A stretch of 64,000 bases of DNA from Lachnospiraceae bacterium (GTDB lineage Bacteria; Bacillota; Clostridia; Lachnospirales; Lachnospiraceae). The stretch is from assembly GCA_022793195.1 (NCBI GenBank), contig JAAWCJ010000010.1, forward strand, positions 21,089 through 85,088. Direction: 5' to 3'. The notes beneath the pieces were generated by a model, which saw nothing but the letters and a program-made list of their open reading frames with translations, was not told the origin of the DNA and did not search any database. How positions within the stretch are numbered: the first letter of the stretch is position 1; every line of letters starts with the position of its first letter. The translations under genes were made by a program, and so were the position numbers. Positions 9,157 to 16,793 of this stretch are shown piece by piece.

Positions 9157-9660
9157 TCAAAAGCCCCTCAACTTGTCGCTCCCGTCATCTCCCGTATTTT
9201 CTATGGAACGGATCTCCACATCATAGCCAATGGTATCATTTACTTTCACATGGACCACATCTCCTACCCGATGGCCCAGAATCGCCTGCCCGATGGGGGA
9301 CTCCGTACTGATATAATTTTTCAGGGAATTTCCCCGTACGGAAGTCACCAGCTTGTAGATTTCTTCTTCTTCATCCTCCACAAAATAAAGCGTCACGGTA
9401 TTGTTGAGGCCTACCTCATCTTCCCTGGAATCCTCGGATACCACCACAGAAGTTTTTAACATCCTCTCCAGATAACGAATCCTGCTTTCGTTCTGGTTTT
9501 TGTCCTTCTTCGCCGCATGATATTCAAAATTCTCACTCAGGTCGCCATGGGCCCTGGCCTCTTTCACCGCCTCCAGAGCCTGTTTGCGAACCACCAGTTT
9601 CCGGTATTCGATCTCCTCCTCAATCCGCTTTACGTCTTTTTCTGTCAGCTGATTTTTCAT
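9157..9660 (-). CDS. greA: GreA-like transcription elongation factor
   Basis: A 167-residue protein of the GreA/GreB family, which rescues backtracked RNA polymerase by stimulating transcript cleavage in the secondary channel. The N-terminal coiled coil carries the acidic tip motif GDLSENFEYHAAK, and the C-terminal FKBP-like domain ends with STESPIGQAILGHRVGDVV. The start at 9660 (MKNQLTEKD) gives normal family length; upstream in-frame codons overlap the hydroxy-acid oxidase gene. It begins 20 bases after that gene's stop, so they are probably cotranscribed. It is more divergent than housekeeping GreA, so it may be an extra paralogue. Confidence 0.85.
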   Translation of the reverse strand: MKNQLTEKDVKRIEEEIEYRKLVVRKQALEAVKEARAHGDLSENFEYHAAKKDKNQNESRIRYLERMLKTSVVVSEDSREDEVGLNNTVTLYFVEDEEEEIYKLVTSVRGNSLKNYISTESPIGQAILGHRVGDVVHVKVNDTIGYDVEIRSIENTGDDGSDKLRGF

Positions 9661-9680
9661 TGCAGCATCGTTCGTCCTTT

Positions 9681-10697
9681 CTAACGCACCATATCTCTGG
9701 TGATCTCTTTCAGGGAAGCAGCCCCACACATGGACATGGCGTCCGCAAGCTCTGCCCCAATCTTTGAAACATATTCTGCCACACCTTCGGCTCCTCCGCC
9801 ATACATGGCTGTCACAAAGGGCCTGGCAATGATCACGGCATCCGCGCCCAGCGCCAACGCCTTAAACACATCGGTGCCGGAACGAATTCCGCCATCCACA
9901 AAAATTTTCATGGAACCATCCACAGCCTTTGCAATCTCCTCCAGTACTTCTGCCGTAGCCGGGCACTGATCCAGTACGCGCCCCCCGTGATTGGAAACTA
10001 CGATGGCGGCAGCTCCCGCTTCCTTTGCCTTCAGCGCCCCTTTTACCGTCATAATGCCCTTGACAATAAAAGGAATGTCTCCACAGGAATCCACAATATC
10101 CTTAAGCTCCTTCACCGTCTTTCTCCCGGCCGGCGGATTCATATTCTTCAAAAACGGCAGCCCGGCCGCATCCACATCCATGGCCACCGCAAAAGCTCCC
10201 GCCTCTTTCACCATGGCAAGCTTCTCCTGGACAGTTTCCAGATTCCAGGGCTTCACTGTAGGAATACCGAGGCCTTCTGCTTTTTTGATGGCGGCAGCAG
10301 CGCCCTTTATCACCGCCGGATTGGTTCCGTCACCGGTAAAAGCCGCAATTCCGGCAGCAGCGCAGGCAGACACCAGCACCTCATTGTAGCTTTCATCATC
10401 ATACTTATCTCCATAGTGAAGATTAACCGCCCCCACAGGACCGGCAAAAACAGGATAGGAAAATTTCTTTCCAAAAAGTGAAAGCCCCGTATCCACCGGC
10501 TCATTGGCGCAAAGGGTGTCCATATTGACCCGGATTTCCTGCCATTTCTCATAGTTCCGCATAGCCGTATCCCCTACCCCCTTGGCCCCCGGGCCGGGGA
10601 TCTGGTTCCGGCAGGCTTTTCCATTGCAGACAGGGCATGCCTTACAGTAATTTCCAATACAAGTACGGGCGTTTTCCAGTATTTCCTGATAATTCAT
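9681..10697 (-). CDS. FMN-dependent alpha-hydroxy-acid oxidizing protein
   Basis: A 338-residue TIM-barrel flavoprotein of the lactate oxidase/glycolate oxidase family. The C-terminal motif VVSNHGGRVLDQCPATAEVL contains the substrate and active-base histidine, and FVDGGIRSGTDVFKALALGADAV is the FMN phosphate region. The cysteine-rich N-terminus (CIGNYCKACPVCNGKAC) is typical of the clostridial branch and could bind a metal or cluster. The ATG at 10697 is selected for GGAGGAAAAGCT. The reaction is presumably 2-hydroxy acid to 2-oxo acid; the physiological substrate and electron acceptor are unknown. Confidence 0.87.
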   Translation of the reverse strand: MNYQEILENARTCIGNYCKACPVCNGKACRNQIPGPGAKGVGDTAMRNYEKWQEIRVNMDTLCANEPVDTGLSLFGKKFSYPVFAGPVGAVNLHYGDKYDDESYNEVLVSACAAAGIAAFTGDGTNPAVIKGAAAAIKKAEGLGIPTVKPWNLETVQEKLAMVKEAGAFAVAMDVDAAGLPFLKNMNPPAGRKTVKELKDIVDSCGDIPFIVKGIMTVKGALKAKEAGAAAIVVSNHGGRVLDQCPATAEVLEEIAKAVDGSMKIFVDGGIRSGTDVFKALALGADAVIIARPFVTAMYGGGAEGVAEYVSKIGAELADAMSMCGAASLKEITRDMVR

Positions 10698-10798
10698 AGC
10701 TTTTCCTCCATATAACAACGGGAACCTATTCCCTGTATTCTTATTAAAACGGCACCTTCGATGAGCAATGAATATGAACCTCTCTTCTTTGGCTGCTT

Positions 10799-12535
10799 TT
10801 ATTTCTTCCTTTCAAATGTCTCCACTTCAATCAGCGTGTCTTTCGTCGGGTAATGGGTAATGGAAACGCTGTCTCCCACATTTAGGAGCACTGCCGTGGG
10901 GTAAGCCCTGGCATTTACCATATAATACGCCTCCCCCTTTTCCAGCTTAAGGAAATACACCGTATCCCCTTCCATATCGGCGGCGCGGATTTCTTCCACT
11001 TTCCCCGACACACTGACGGCTTCTTCCTGCGGTTTCTCCTCCTCTTCGTCTTCCTCACTTAAAATCTGGTTTTCCACAAGGAGCTCATGATATCGCCTCT
11101 GGCAGTCGGCGACCGTATTTCCCGTCGCCACGATCTGATACTGCTGCACATTGACCATGGCATACATTTTCACCAGCCCCGCTGCATCTTTAAGGGCCAT
11201 AAAATAAGTGGGCTGGTCGGAAATATTCAGAAGCAGCGGGAAGGTTGCCCTGTAGCTGTACTGTTGGACAGCCCCCTCCGCAGAGGACATGGCAGAATAT
11301 TCTTCCGCCCCGGCACAGGAATAATAATGAGCCTCTTTCGTCCTCTGATTTACCAAAATAAAGCCAATATTACCTCTGTCCCCAGTCACAGAAGTCACAC
11401 CTGTATAAACCCATACATCATCATCCTGGGCAATAAAATTGTAACCGTCCGTGGTTTCCGTGCAATCGGTCTGGCCGAATAATGAATTCCAGAACCCATT
11501 GTGGTATTCTCCATAATAATCATACTGCTCAATAATCAAATCCGCAGAATAAGCCCGGTCCACCCAGGAGGGCACGTCTGCGATATCATAATACTCTGAA
11601 TCCCCTGTGACGGCGTTCATTAACACCGCGCCTTTGATATCCGTCCCGTCAAAAAGCCCTATACGCTTCTCCACCACAGAAGCAATCCAGTAAGGGGTCC
11701 CGTCGTCATTGATCTCAAAATTCACATCATCAAACATCAGGGTCGGATAAGAAAAACGCAGATGGCGCATCAAATCCCTGCTGAAGTATTCCGACGGCGA
11801 GTATTTGATGCCTTCCTCCAGGCGGACCACTTCTACTTCCTGGGTCCTCATATCGATCCTCACGTAAGCCGGGATTCCCTCTCCCCGGTTATTCCACCAT
11901 TTGAAAAAATCATTATAATTCAGATAATTGACCCTGACGGGGTTCCCCTGGTAATTGATCTGTGCCGAAGCATCGTCCACAGCAAACTGGCTCACCAAAT
12001 CACTCAGCTCCCCCAGCTTCCTGTTGGCCAGGTTATTGGCGGAATCTTCATCCAGAAGCGGAATCTGGTTCCAGTTGATCTCTGATACTTCCTGGGCGAA
12101 ATCCCCGGTATTCATCGGCATAAGCTCCGAATACGCTTTTGCCCGGAATACAATCCACCCCGACAGGGTTCCCACAACAATCACCGCCACTGCTAAAACC
12201 ACCAGAATCAAAGGCACTGTCAAGTTCTTTTTTGTGTAGGTGAGATATTCTTTCACTGAACTGGAGCGAAACCCCTGCAGGAGCACCATACAAACGGAAA
12301 ATACAATACAGAGTATCACCACAAAACCATAAAGCTCCCTGTTATGGATATTCAAAGCCGGAAGTTTGATATAAAAATAAATGCCGCCAAACACCAGCGT
12401 AACCAGAAGGCTTATGAGTACCCGCGTAACCGGTCCTCCCTTCGGCTTCCTGGGGCGTATCACTTTTTCTCTCTGAGGTTCGCCCTGGTTCTGGCCCATA
12501 TGCATACCGGTAAATTTAAAATCAAAAATGTTCAT
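10799..12535 (-). CDS. Conserved membrane protein with large extracytoplasmic domain, unknown function
   Basis: A 578-residue protein I do not recognise. Three hydrophobic helices lie near residues 37-57, 66-85 and 105-130, preceded by a basic cytoplasmic tail (REKVIRPRKPKGG). The remaining 440 residues are predicted outside, rich in aromatic and acidic residues, with an acidic stretch (SEEDEEEEKPQEE) before a C-terminal beta-rich segment of about 80 residues (VSVSGKVEEIRAADMEGDTVYF). The ribosome site is AAGGAATCCAGC. It stands alone between the hydroxy-acid oxidase and a toxin-antitoxin locus. No catalytic motif is visible. Confidence 0.7.
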   Translation of the reverse strand: MNIFDFKFTGMHMGQNQGEPQREKVIRPRKPKGGPVTRVLISLLVTLVFGGIYFYIKLPALNIHNRELYGFVVILCIVFSVCMVLLQGFRSSSVKEYLTYTKKNLTVPLILVVLAVAVIVVGTLSGWIVFRAKAYSELMPMNTGDFAQEVSEINWNQIPLLDEDSANNLANRKLGELSDLVSQFAVDDASAQINYQGNPVRVNYLNYNDFFKWWNNRGEGIPAYVRIDMRTQEVEVVRLEEGIKYSPSEYFSRDLMRHLRFSYPTLMFDDVNFEINDDGTPYWIASVVEKRIGLFDGTDIKGAVLMNAVTGDSEYYDIADVPSWVDRAYSADLIIEQYDYYGEYHNGFWNSLFGQTDCTETTDGYNFIAQDDDVWVYTGVTSVTGDRGNIGFILVNQRTKEAHYYSCAGAEEYSAMSSAEGAVQQYSYRATFPLLLNISDQPTYFMALKDAAGLVKMYAMVNVQQYQIVATGNTVADCQRRYHELLVENQILSEEDEEEEKPQEEAVSVSGKVEEIRAADMEGDTVYFLKLEKGEAYYMVNARAYPTAVLLNVGDSVSITHYPTKDTLIEVETFERKK

Positions 12536-12588
12536 GCTGGATTCCTTTCAGACTTTGGCTGTCAAAACCCCTATTTTTGTTTTCTGCA

Positions 12589-12612
12589 CTGTCCTTGTCA
12601 ATCGACGATATC
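12589..12612 (+). repeat. Half copy of the TGTCCTTGTCAA palindromic repeat
   Basis: TGTCCTTGTCAATCGACGAT matches the right arm of the hairpins at 15161-15210 and 45781-45826 in the same orientation, but the left arm is missing here. Confidence 0.5.
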
Positions 12613-12645
12613 AACCGACGAAACATGCTTTTAAACGATTTTTTC

Positions 12646-12674
12646 TTGAAAAAACAAAAGGGATATGTTATATT
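12646..12674 (+). promoter_or_regulatory. Promoter for the putative antitoxin RNA
   Basis: TTGAAA and TATATT are separated by exactly 17 bases on the plus strand. Initiation would fall near 12681, giving an RNA of about 109 nt that ends at the hairpin at 12745-12789. Confidence 0.6.
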
Positions 12675-12680
12675 AGATAC

Positions 12681-12789
12681 GTAAAAAGAACAACCGCCCA
12701 TATATGCCCTATGGGTACAAGGTGGGTTGACCAATAAGGAGGTAGAAAACCCACCCTGCTACTCGGTCAAAGTTTTGGGGTGGTTTTTC
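12681..12789 (+). ncRNA. Putative type I antitoxin RNA
   Basis: A short plus-strand RNA is predicted from the sigma-A-type promoter at 12646-12674 and the hairpin/T-tract at 12745-12789. It converges on the toxin mRNA and overlaps that mRNA's 3' end. It contains CCACCCTGCTAC, complementary to the toxin 3' region (GTAGCAGGGTGG) and, less perfectly, to the toxin 5' leader (GTTGCAGGGTGGG near 12927-12940). This convergent layout with a shared terminator and direct repeats resembles the par (RNA I/RNA II) locus of plasmid pAD1. The boundaries are inferred. Confidence 0.5.
12745..12789. terminator. Bidirectional terminator shared by toxin mRNA and antitoxin RNA
   Basis: AAAACCCACCC and GGGGTGGTTTTT form a stem flanked by A and T tracts on opposite sides, so it can stop transcription from both strands. 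Confidence 0.65.
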
Positions 12790-12798
12790 TATGTATGG

Positions 12799-12888
12799 CT
12801 ACCTACAAAACGTAAAGACGAATGTAAGTAATGCCAAAAGGAAAAGACCAAAGGTCATTAAATCCTTAAAATCAAAATGATTTTTCAT
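12799..12888 (-). CDS. Small hydrophobic holin-like type I toxin
   Basis: A 29-residue peptide: a short polar start (MKNHFDFKDL), one hydrophobic segment with the pattern LMTFGLFLLALLTFVF, and a short Cys-Arg end. The pattern matches the Hol_Tox (putative holin-like toxin) group of Firmicutes type I toxins, which damage the membrane when overproduced. The ATG at 12888 is preferred over the ATG at 12894 because GGGGGTG lies 6 bases ahead of it. Promoter TTGTTT-N17-TAAAAT is at 12958-12986, leaving a leader of about 60 nt. The antitoxin RNA converges from the other strand. Confidence 0.65.
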   Translation of the reverse strand: MKNHFDFKDLMTFGLFLLALLTFVFTFCR

Positions 12889-12957
12889 AGGCATCACCCC
12901 CATTCTATAAAAAATGAGAGGTCAGCCCACCCTGCAACACAGTTGTCCTTGTGGGAC

Positions 12958-12986
12958 ATTTTACCATAAAACAGGGGTTAAAACAA
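12958..12986 (-). promoter_or_regulatory. Promoter of the holin-like toxin gene
   Basis: On the minus strand TTGTTT and TAAAAT are 17 bases apart, and initiation near 12951 precedes the toxin start by about 60 bases. The leader contains GCAGGGTGGGCTGACC, a near repeat of the mRNA 3' end. Confidence 0.6.
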
Positions 12987-12996
12987 TGTAAAGTTT

Positions 12997-13086
12997 TTAA
13001 AACAAAAATCCTTCTTTTATTCTGTTAAAAAACCAGTCCGAATAATAATTGGGAATATCCGTCCTTCTGCTTGCACTTAAAATCAC
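12997..13086 (-). pseudogene. DUF1848 family gene remnant (N-terminal stub)
   Basis: From GTG at 13086 (GGAGATAAAAAGTTT ahead of it) the frame reads VILSASRRTDIPNYYSDW and continues FFNRIKEGFLF before a stop. This is the highly conserved N-terminus of DUF1848 proteins, normally about 300 residues. The reading frame ends after 29 codons and the rest of the gene is gone, replaced by the toxin promoter region. It is probably a deletion scar at the border of the defence/toxin island. Confidence 0.7.
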
Positions 13087-13153
13087 AAACTTTTTATCTC
13101 CCACATGGGTTAAGACACAGGCGAAAATGGCATGATTTTTGCTCTCCAATATC

Positions 13154-13822
13154 TTATGTATCCACAATCCTTGTCTCCATTGCCCGGATAAAGTATTGAA
13201 AACTCGGAGAAATGTTTCTGTCAAAATTAAGGCGTTTTCCTATTTTGTCCGCCCACTCACATTTCGCTTTCCCCACCACATTCTGTCCCGCTTCTTTTTT
13301 CTTTTTCAGTCCGGCCAACCCACCGGGGTATAGCATATTAGCAAGCACTTCCCAAGTGTCGCATATCCCGTCCTGTTCATAATCTTTCAAATATTTTTTT
13401 CTGGCATTTGGATAAGCTTCTAAAATGGCACACTCATCTCCCAAAAGCCATGCCTCCATCTCTTTTACTGCTATACAAAACACGTGATCTGTCAGCAGCA
13501 TTGTTTCGTTCGCAATACGTTCCAATTCGATTTTAAACTCTTCACAATTTCTTTTGTCATTATCTAAAACCACAATAATCGCTGCCTGAGCCATATTTCT
13601 CAAAGATCTGTCAAATCCTCTCAAATAACTTCTTAAATTATTTAACAGCTTACTGCCTTTCCTCTCAAATAAATTTCCACTTGTTTTCAAATGCCCAATG
13701 CCGCTGAATGATTTACTGTCATAAATGATTTCCTGTTCCGGGTATTTCAAACGGAATTTTTCCATTACATGATCTACCAAGATCTCCGTTGAATGATCCT
13801 CTATCATAAACTGAAAATACAT
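13154..13822 (-). CDS. DUF4276/TOPRIM-like protein, putative defence effector
   Basis: A 222-residue protein. The N-terminus MYFQFMIEDHSTEILVDHV carries the glutamate expected of a TOPRIM-like fold, VVLDNDKRN at about residue 80 the acidic metal motif, and AVKEMEAWLLGDECAILEAYPNA at about 120 is the hallmark of DUF4276. The start at 13822 is chosen for GGAGGAACCAAA; it lies just after the ATPase stop. DUF4276 genes regularly follow AAA ATPases, and the pairing parallels OLD-like and PARIS-type anti-phage systems, where the ATPase senses and the TOPRIM partner cuts nucleic acid. That function here is inference. Confidence 0.72.
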   Translation of the reverse strand: MYFQFMIEDHSTEILVDHVMEKFRLKYPEQEIIYDSKSFSGIGHLKTSGNLFERKGSKLLNNLRSYLRGFDRSLRNMAQAAIIVVLDNDKRNCEEFKIELERIANETMLLTDHVFCIAVKEMEAWLLGDECAILEAYPNARKKYLKDYEQDGICDTWEVLANMLYPGGLAGLKKKKEAGQNVVGKAKCEWADKIGKRLNFDRNISPSFQYFIRAMETRIVDT

Positions 13823-13835
13823 TTTGGTTCCTCCG

Positions 13836-15056
13836 CTACCCAAAGTATTTACTATACCACATATCTCCCAAAGGTACATTTTCATCATACAGGTCTTTTA
13901 CAAAGGGATATTCCGAAGCTTTCTGAATCGTCGAAAATCCATCCTCCCCCTTCATAAGCACCCATACATCCTGAGGATTCAACGTATTTACAAAAAACGG
14001 GCTGTGAGTGGTTACAAATAATTGTTTTGAAAATCCCCTTCCCACATTTTCTACCATTTCATCAGCCAGCAAACCCAGATATTGATGATACAATCCGTTT
14101 TCCGGTTCTTCAATAAAGACCAGCTGCCTGGGATTCCTTTCATGCAGCAACAAATAATAAGCAAATAATTTCAATGTCCCATCTGACATCCTGGGTGAAT
14201 AAAAGGCGTTTCGAAATCCCTTTTCCCAAAATTTAAGCATCATTTGTCCGTTATCAAATCGTACCGGCTCTATTTTATCTATTCCTGGAAGTTTTGTCTG
14301 AATCTCCTTCAGTACCTTTTCAAACTCTTTTTTATTTTCACGGAACATATATCCCGCTACATTATTAATATTGCTGCCATCACGGTTCAAATATGGCTGT
14401 GGAGCCGCTGTCTGCAGCATCCTTGCCGCATCCGGAGAAAAGTAGCACAGATACCAGCTCCTTAGAAATGCCAAAAAGCTTTCCACCCGCTGATACTGTT
14501 TCATGGCGCCAATGGTCACGATACCCAATTTCCTTTTATCGGACAATTCCACTTCCTTTTTTTCTCCACTTAAAATCCGGCCTGTTTCATCCTGCCATCC
14601 TTCTGTTCCTTCAAAAGCATATCCTTTCCCTTTCTGAAGGTGCAGGAAAGACAACGGCCATCCCCGTTTTTGAACCCTCTGTCTGAGCCGCTCCTCTTCC
14701 ACATAAGGCCGCCCTATTTCATCCATATTAATCTTCAGTTCATATGTGATTGGGCGCGCGGTACTTCTCTCGCGATAATATAGTTCAAACGCTATAGGGC
14801 CTGTACATCCTTGTGAACGGAGCTGTTCAAAACCACCGCGATTTTTCTCATCGCAGGCAGCTTCCACCCCTATTTCCAGACAATCTGCCAGAAATCCAAA
14901 TGCATCAGCTAATGTACTTTTCCCGTTTCCGCTGGGCCCTATGATAGCTGTCATGTTGCTCAGGGCTCCAGCCTCCTGATTGGAAAGTGTCTTTCCCATA
15001 ACAATATCTTTTAATGGTCCAAAATTTTGAATTTTAACCCCCTCTATCTTCCCCAT
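13836..15056 (-). CDS. AAA family ATPase (OLD/AAA15-like), putative defence sensor
   Basis: A 406-residue ABC/SMC-type ATPase. Walker A is GPSGNGKST (residues about 39-47), the signature-like region is YSPRMSDGTLKLFAYYLLL, Walker B is QLVFIEEPENGLY, and the switch histidine is in TTHSPFFVN. It lacks a fused TOPRIM domain; the separate DUF4276 gene that starts 14 bases after it may supply this. The start has GGAGGAGACAG. Such stand-alone ATPases occur in defence islands and as parts of Abi systems. A palindromic repeat (15161-15210) separates it from the SipW gene upstream, so it is probably a separate transcription unit. Confidence 0.8.
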   Translation of the reverse strand: MGKIEGVKIQNFGPLKDIVMGKTLSNQEAGALSNMTAIIGPSGNGKSTLADAFGFLADCLEIGVEAACDEKNRGGFEQLRSQGCTGPIAFELYYRERSTARPITYELKINMDEIGRPYVEEERLRQRVQKRGWPLSFLHLQKGKGYAFEGTEGWQDETGRILSGEKKEVELSDKRKLGIVTIGAMKQYQRVESFLAFLRSWYLCYFSPDAARMLQTAAPQPYLNRDGSNINNVAGYMFRENKKEFEKVLKEIQTKLPGIDKIEPVRFDNGQMMLKFWEKGFRNAFYSPRMSDGTLKLFAYYLLLHERNPRQLVFIEEPENGLYHQYLGLLADEMVENVGRGFSKQLFVTTHSPFFVNTLNPQDVWVLMKGEDGFSTIQKASEYPFVKDLYDENVPLGDMWYSKYFG

Positions 15057-15160
15057 CTGTCTCCTCCAGAAAATTTATATATTTATATGGCACTGCCGGT
15101 TGGCAAAACATACATGGTAAAAGCCCTCTTCAAATTATATCAGAGGTATTCCCGGAAAAC

Positions 15161-15210
15161 AATACCGTCGGCCGACAAGCACACATATGTCCTTGTCAAC
15201 CGACGGTATT
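15161..15210. repeat. TGTCCTTGTCAA palindromic repeat, copy 1
   Basis: Two 19-base arms (15161-15179 and 15192-15210; AATACCGTCGG... and ...CCGACGGTATT) pair with two G-U-type exceptions around a 12-base loop. The same motif recurs at 45781-45826 and as a half copy at 12589. It starts 7 bases after the SipW stop codon and could act as its terminator, though the T tract is poor. Confidence 0.65.
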
Positions 15211-15216
15211 CTTCTT

Positions 15217-15795
15217 TTATTTTCCCTGGCGGGAACCGATCAGGTTTAATACTACCCCAAAGAGCACCACACAGACCGCCGCTATTTTCCCATACAGGGA
15301 CGTCATGGACGTCAGCACAATTCCCACATAGGGCACTGTAAGCGCCACGGTGCCGATATAATTTTCATAAGACACGGGAAGGGGATCTTCCTCCCCATTG
15401 GCATCCCCTTTTGTCCGAAATGTACCGGAGACCACATTGTTTTTTATCACCCGGTGTGTAATAATCCCCGAATCCTCCAGAGAGCCATAAAATGCAATGA
15501 TATCGTCTGCTTCCACCTCTTCGGGCCGCCCTTCCCGGACATAAATCAGGCTTCCCACCGGCATGGCCGGCTCCATACTGCCACTCAGCACATGGTACAT
15601 ATGATATCCGAAAAAGCCCGGCAAAACCAGCATGGAACACAGAATAATCACAACCACGATCAGTATTGTCCCGGTAGCGCTACAGATTTTTCCGATTCTG
15701 CCCTTCCCTTTTCCTGCCGACCCTGCTTTCCCTTTCGTCTCTTCTTTTTTTATTTCCTGTGTTTCTCTTTCCCTCGCTCTTTCTGTCTCTCCCAT
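15217..15795 (-). CDS. sipW: SipW-type signal peptidase I
   Basis: A 192-residue membrane serine peptidase of the SipW/ER type (S26B). A basic cytoplasmic tail precedes a membrane helix (ILIVVVIILCSMLVLPGFFGY), the catalytic serine is in VLSGSMEPAMPVGS, the second catalytic residue is the histidine in IITHRV, and the FRTKGDANGEEDP motif is diagnostic of SipW. A second helix lies at the C-terminus. It would release the SipW-type precursors encoded immediately upstream (17600-18534). The ATG at 15795 is chosen for AGGAAGTGACC. It is the last gene of the surface-fibre locus. Confidence 0.9.
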   Translation of the reverse strand: MGETERARERETQEIKKEETKGKAGSAGKGKGRIGKICSATGTILIVVVIILCSMLVLPGFFGYHMYHVLSGSMEPAMPVGSLIYVREGRPEEVEADDIIAFYGSLEDSGIITHRVIKNNVVSGTFRTKGDANGEEDPLPVSYENYIGTVALTVPYVGIVLTSMTSLYGKIAAVCVVLFGVVLNLIGSRQGK

Positions 15796-15797
15796 GG

Positions 15798-16793
15798 TCA
15801 CTTCCTGCGGCCGGCCATTCTGCCATTTCCCTTTCCGGCTGATCCCACATCCGCAGTTTTGCGCCTTTTCTTCAGGTAGATCGCTGCTATAGCCAGAATA
15901 GCCAGGGCGGCAATACCTATTCCTATATAAACAGGAAGATATCCCATTACGGTATTCTTTATTTCATCCTTAAAGGTCCCCAGAGGCACCTCTTCGTCAT
16001 CCAGATCTTGTACTAGCTTCTGTCCAAGGGGGACATCTTCATCATCAATCTGTCCCGTCACGTCTCCGCCCAGAGGAACGTTTTCATCATCAATCTGCTG
16101 TGCCTGTTCTTCCTCCGGTTCGGCCGGCGTATTTTCAGGCGCTTCCTCTTCCGGCCCGGCAGGTGTTCCTGTTCCGCCCTCCGGCGCCCCCGTTTCTGAT
16201 ACAGGAACATACTGGAATGTGAACACGTTTTCCGCCTCATTTGCGGACAAAGTTTTCACCATATTTAAAGCCTGGGGCTGATATCCGTCGACATAACGGG
16301 AAGATACATACTGCCTCTCCCCTATATTTCCACGGTAAGTGTCACTTTCCAGGATTTCCCTTCCGTCCATATCCACATAATTGACTGTATAAGCGACTGT
16401 TTCACCGCTGACGCCGTAGGCAACCACAAAATCCCTGTCGCTTCCCACGGAAAAAGACGGCGCTTCCGCTTCTGAATTATCCCGCCCCGATCTTTTGACG
16501 CCCCTGACATAATACCTGTCGTCTGTGGAAACCGCCGCCATCTGCGGCCTGATATATACGGTATCGCGATACTTAAGCCCCGTGATCACAATCTCGTCCT
16601 TGCCGTAGGAAATACTGGCCGATTCCGAATCAATCTCAATCCCCTCTTCCGTAAGGACTCCCAGATTTCCTGCATACAGTCTCACAGTATAAGTATATTC
16701 CTCATCTTCCGCTGCAAATACGGTTTTTCCATCTGTCATGGCAAACACTGACAGGAGTAAAAGACTTACACATAAATATTTCAGCCATTTCAT
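15798..16793 (-). CDS. Surface protein with MucBP-like domain and VPLG repeats
   Basis: A 331-residue secreted protein: signal peptide (cleavage near residue 28, TVFAAEDEE), a beta-rich region, a MucBP-like segment (YTVNYVDMDGREILESDTYRGNIGE, residues about 130-180), a Pro/Glu/Gly linker, then three copies of a DDExVPLG motif (IDDENVPLG, IDDEDVPLG, LDDEEVPLG) before a C-terminal membrane helix and a basic tail. No LPXTG motif, so it is probably held by its helix. The start overlaps the stop of the preceding gene (ATGA), showing coupling. Function is probably structural or adhesive. Confidence 0.7.
   Translation of the reverse strand: MKWLKYLCVSLLLLSVFAMTDGKTVFAAEDEEYTYTVRLYAGNLGVLTEEGIEIDSESASISYGKDEIVITGLKYRDTVYIRPQMAAVSTDDRYYVRGVKRSGRDNSEAEAPSFSVGSDRDFVVAYGVSGETVAYTVNYVDMDGREILESDTYRGNIGERQYVSSRYVDGYQPQALNMVKTLSANEAENVFTFQYVPVSETGAPEGGTGTPAGPEEEAPENTPAEPEEEQAQQIDDENVPLGGDVTGQIDDEDVPLGQKLVQDLDDEEVPLGTFKDEIKNTVMGYLPVYIGIGIAALAILAIAAIYLKKRRKTADVGSAGKGNGRMAGRRK

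Noticed and set aside
12791..12880. Plus-strand small ORF opposite the toxin
   Set aside because: It has no ribosome site and lies in the antisense direction of a better-supported peptide.
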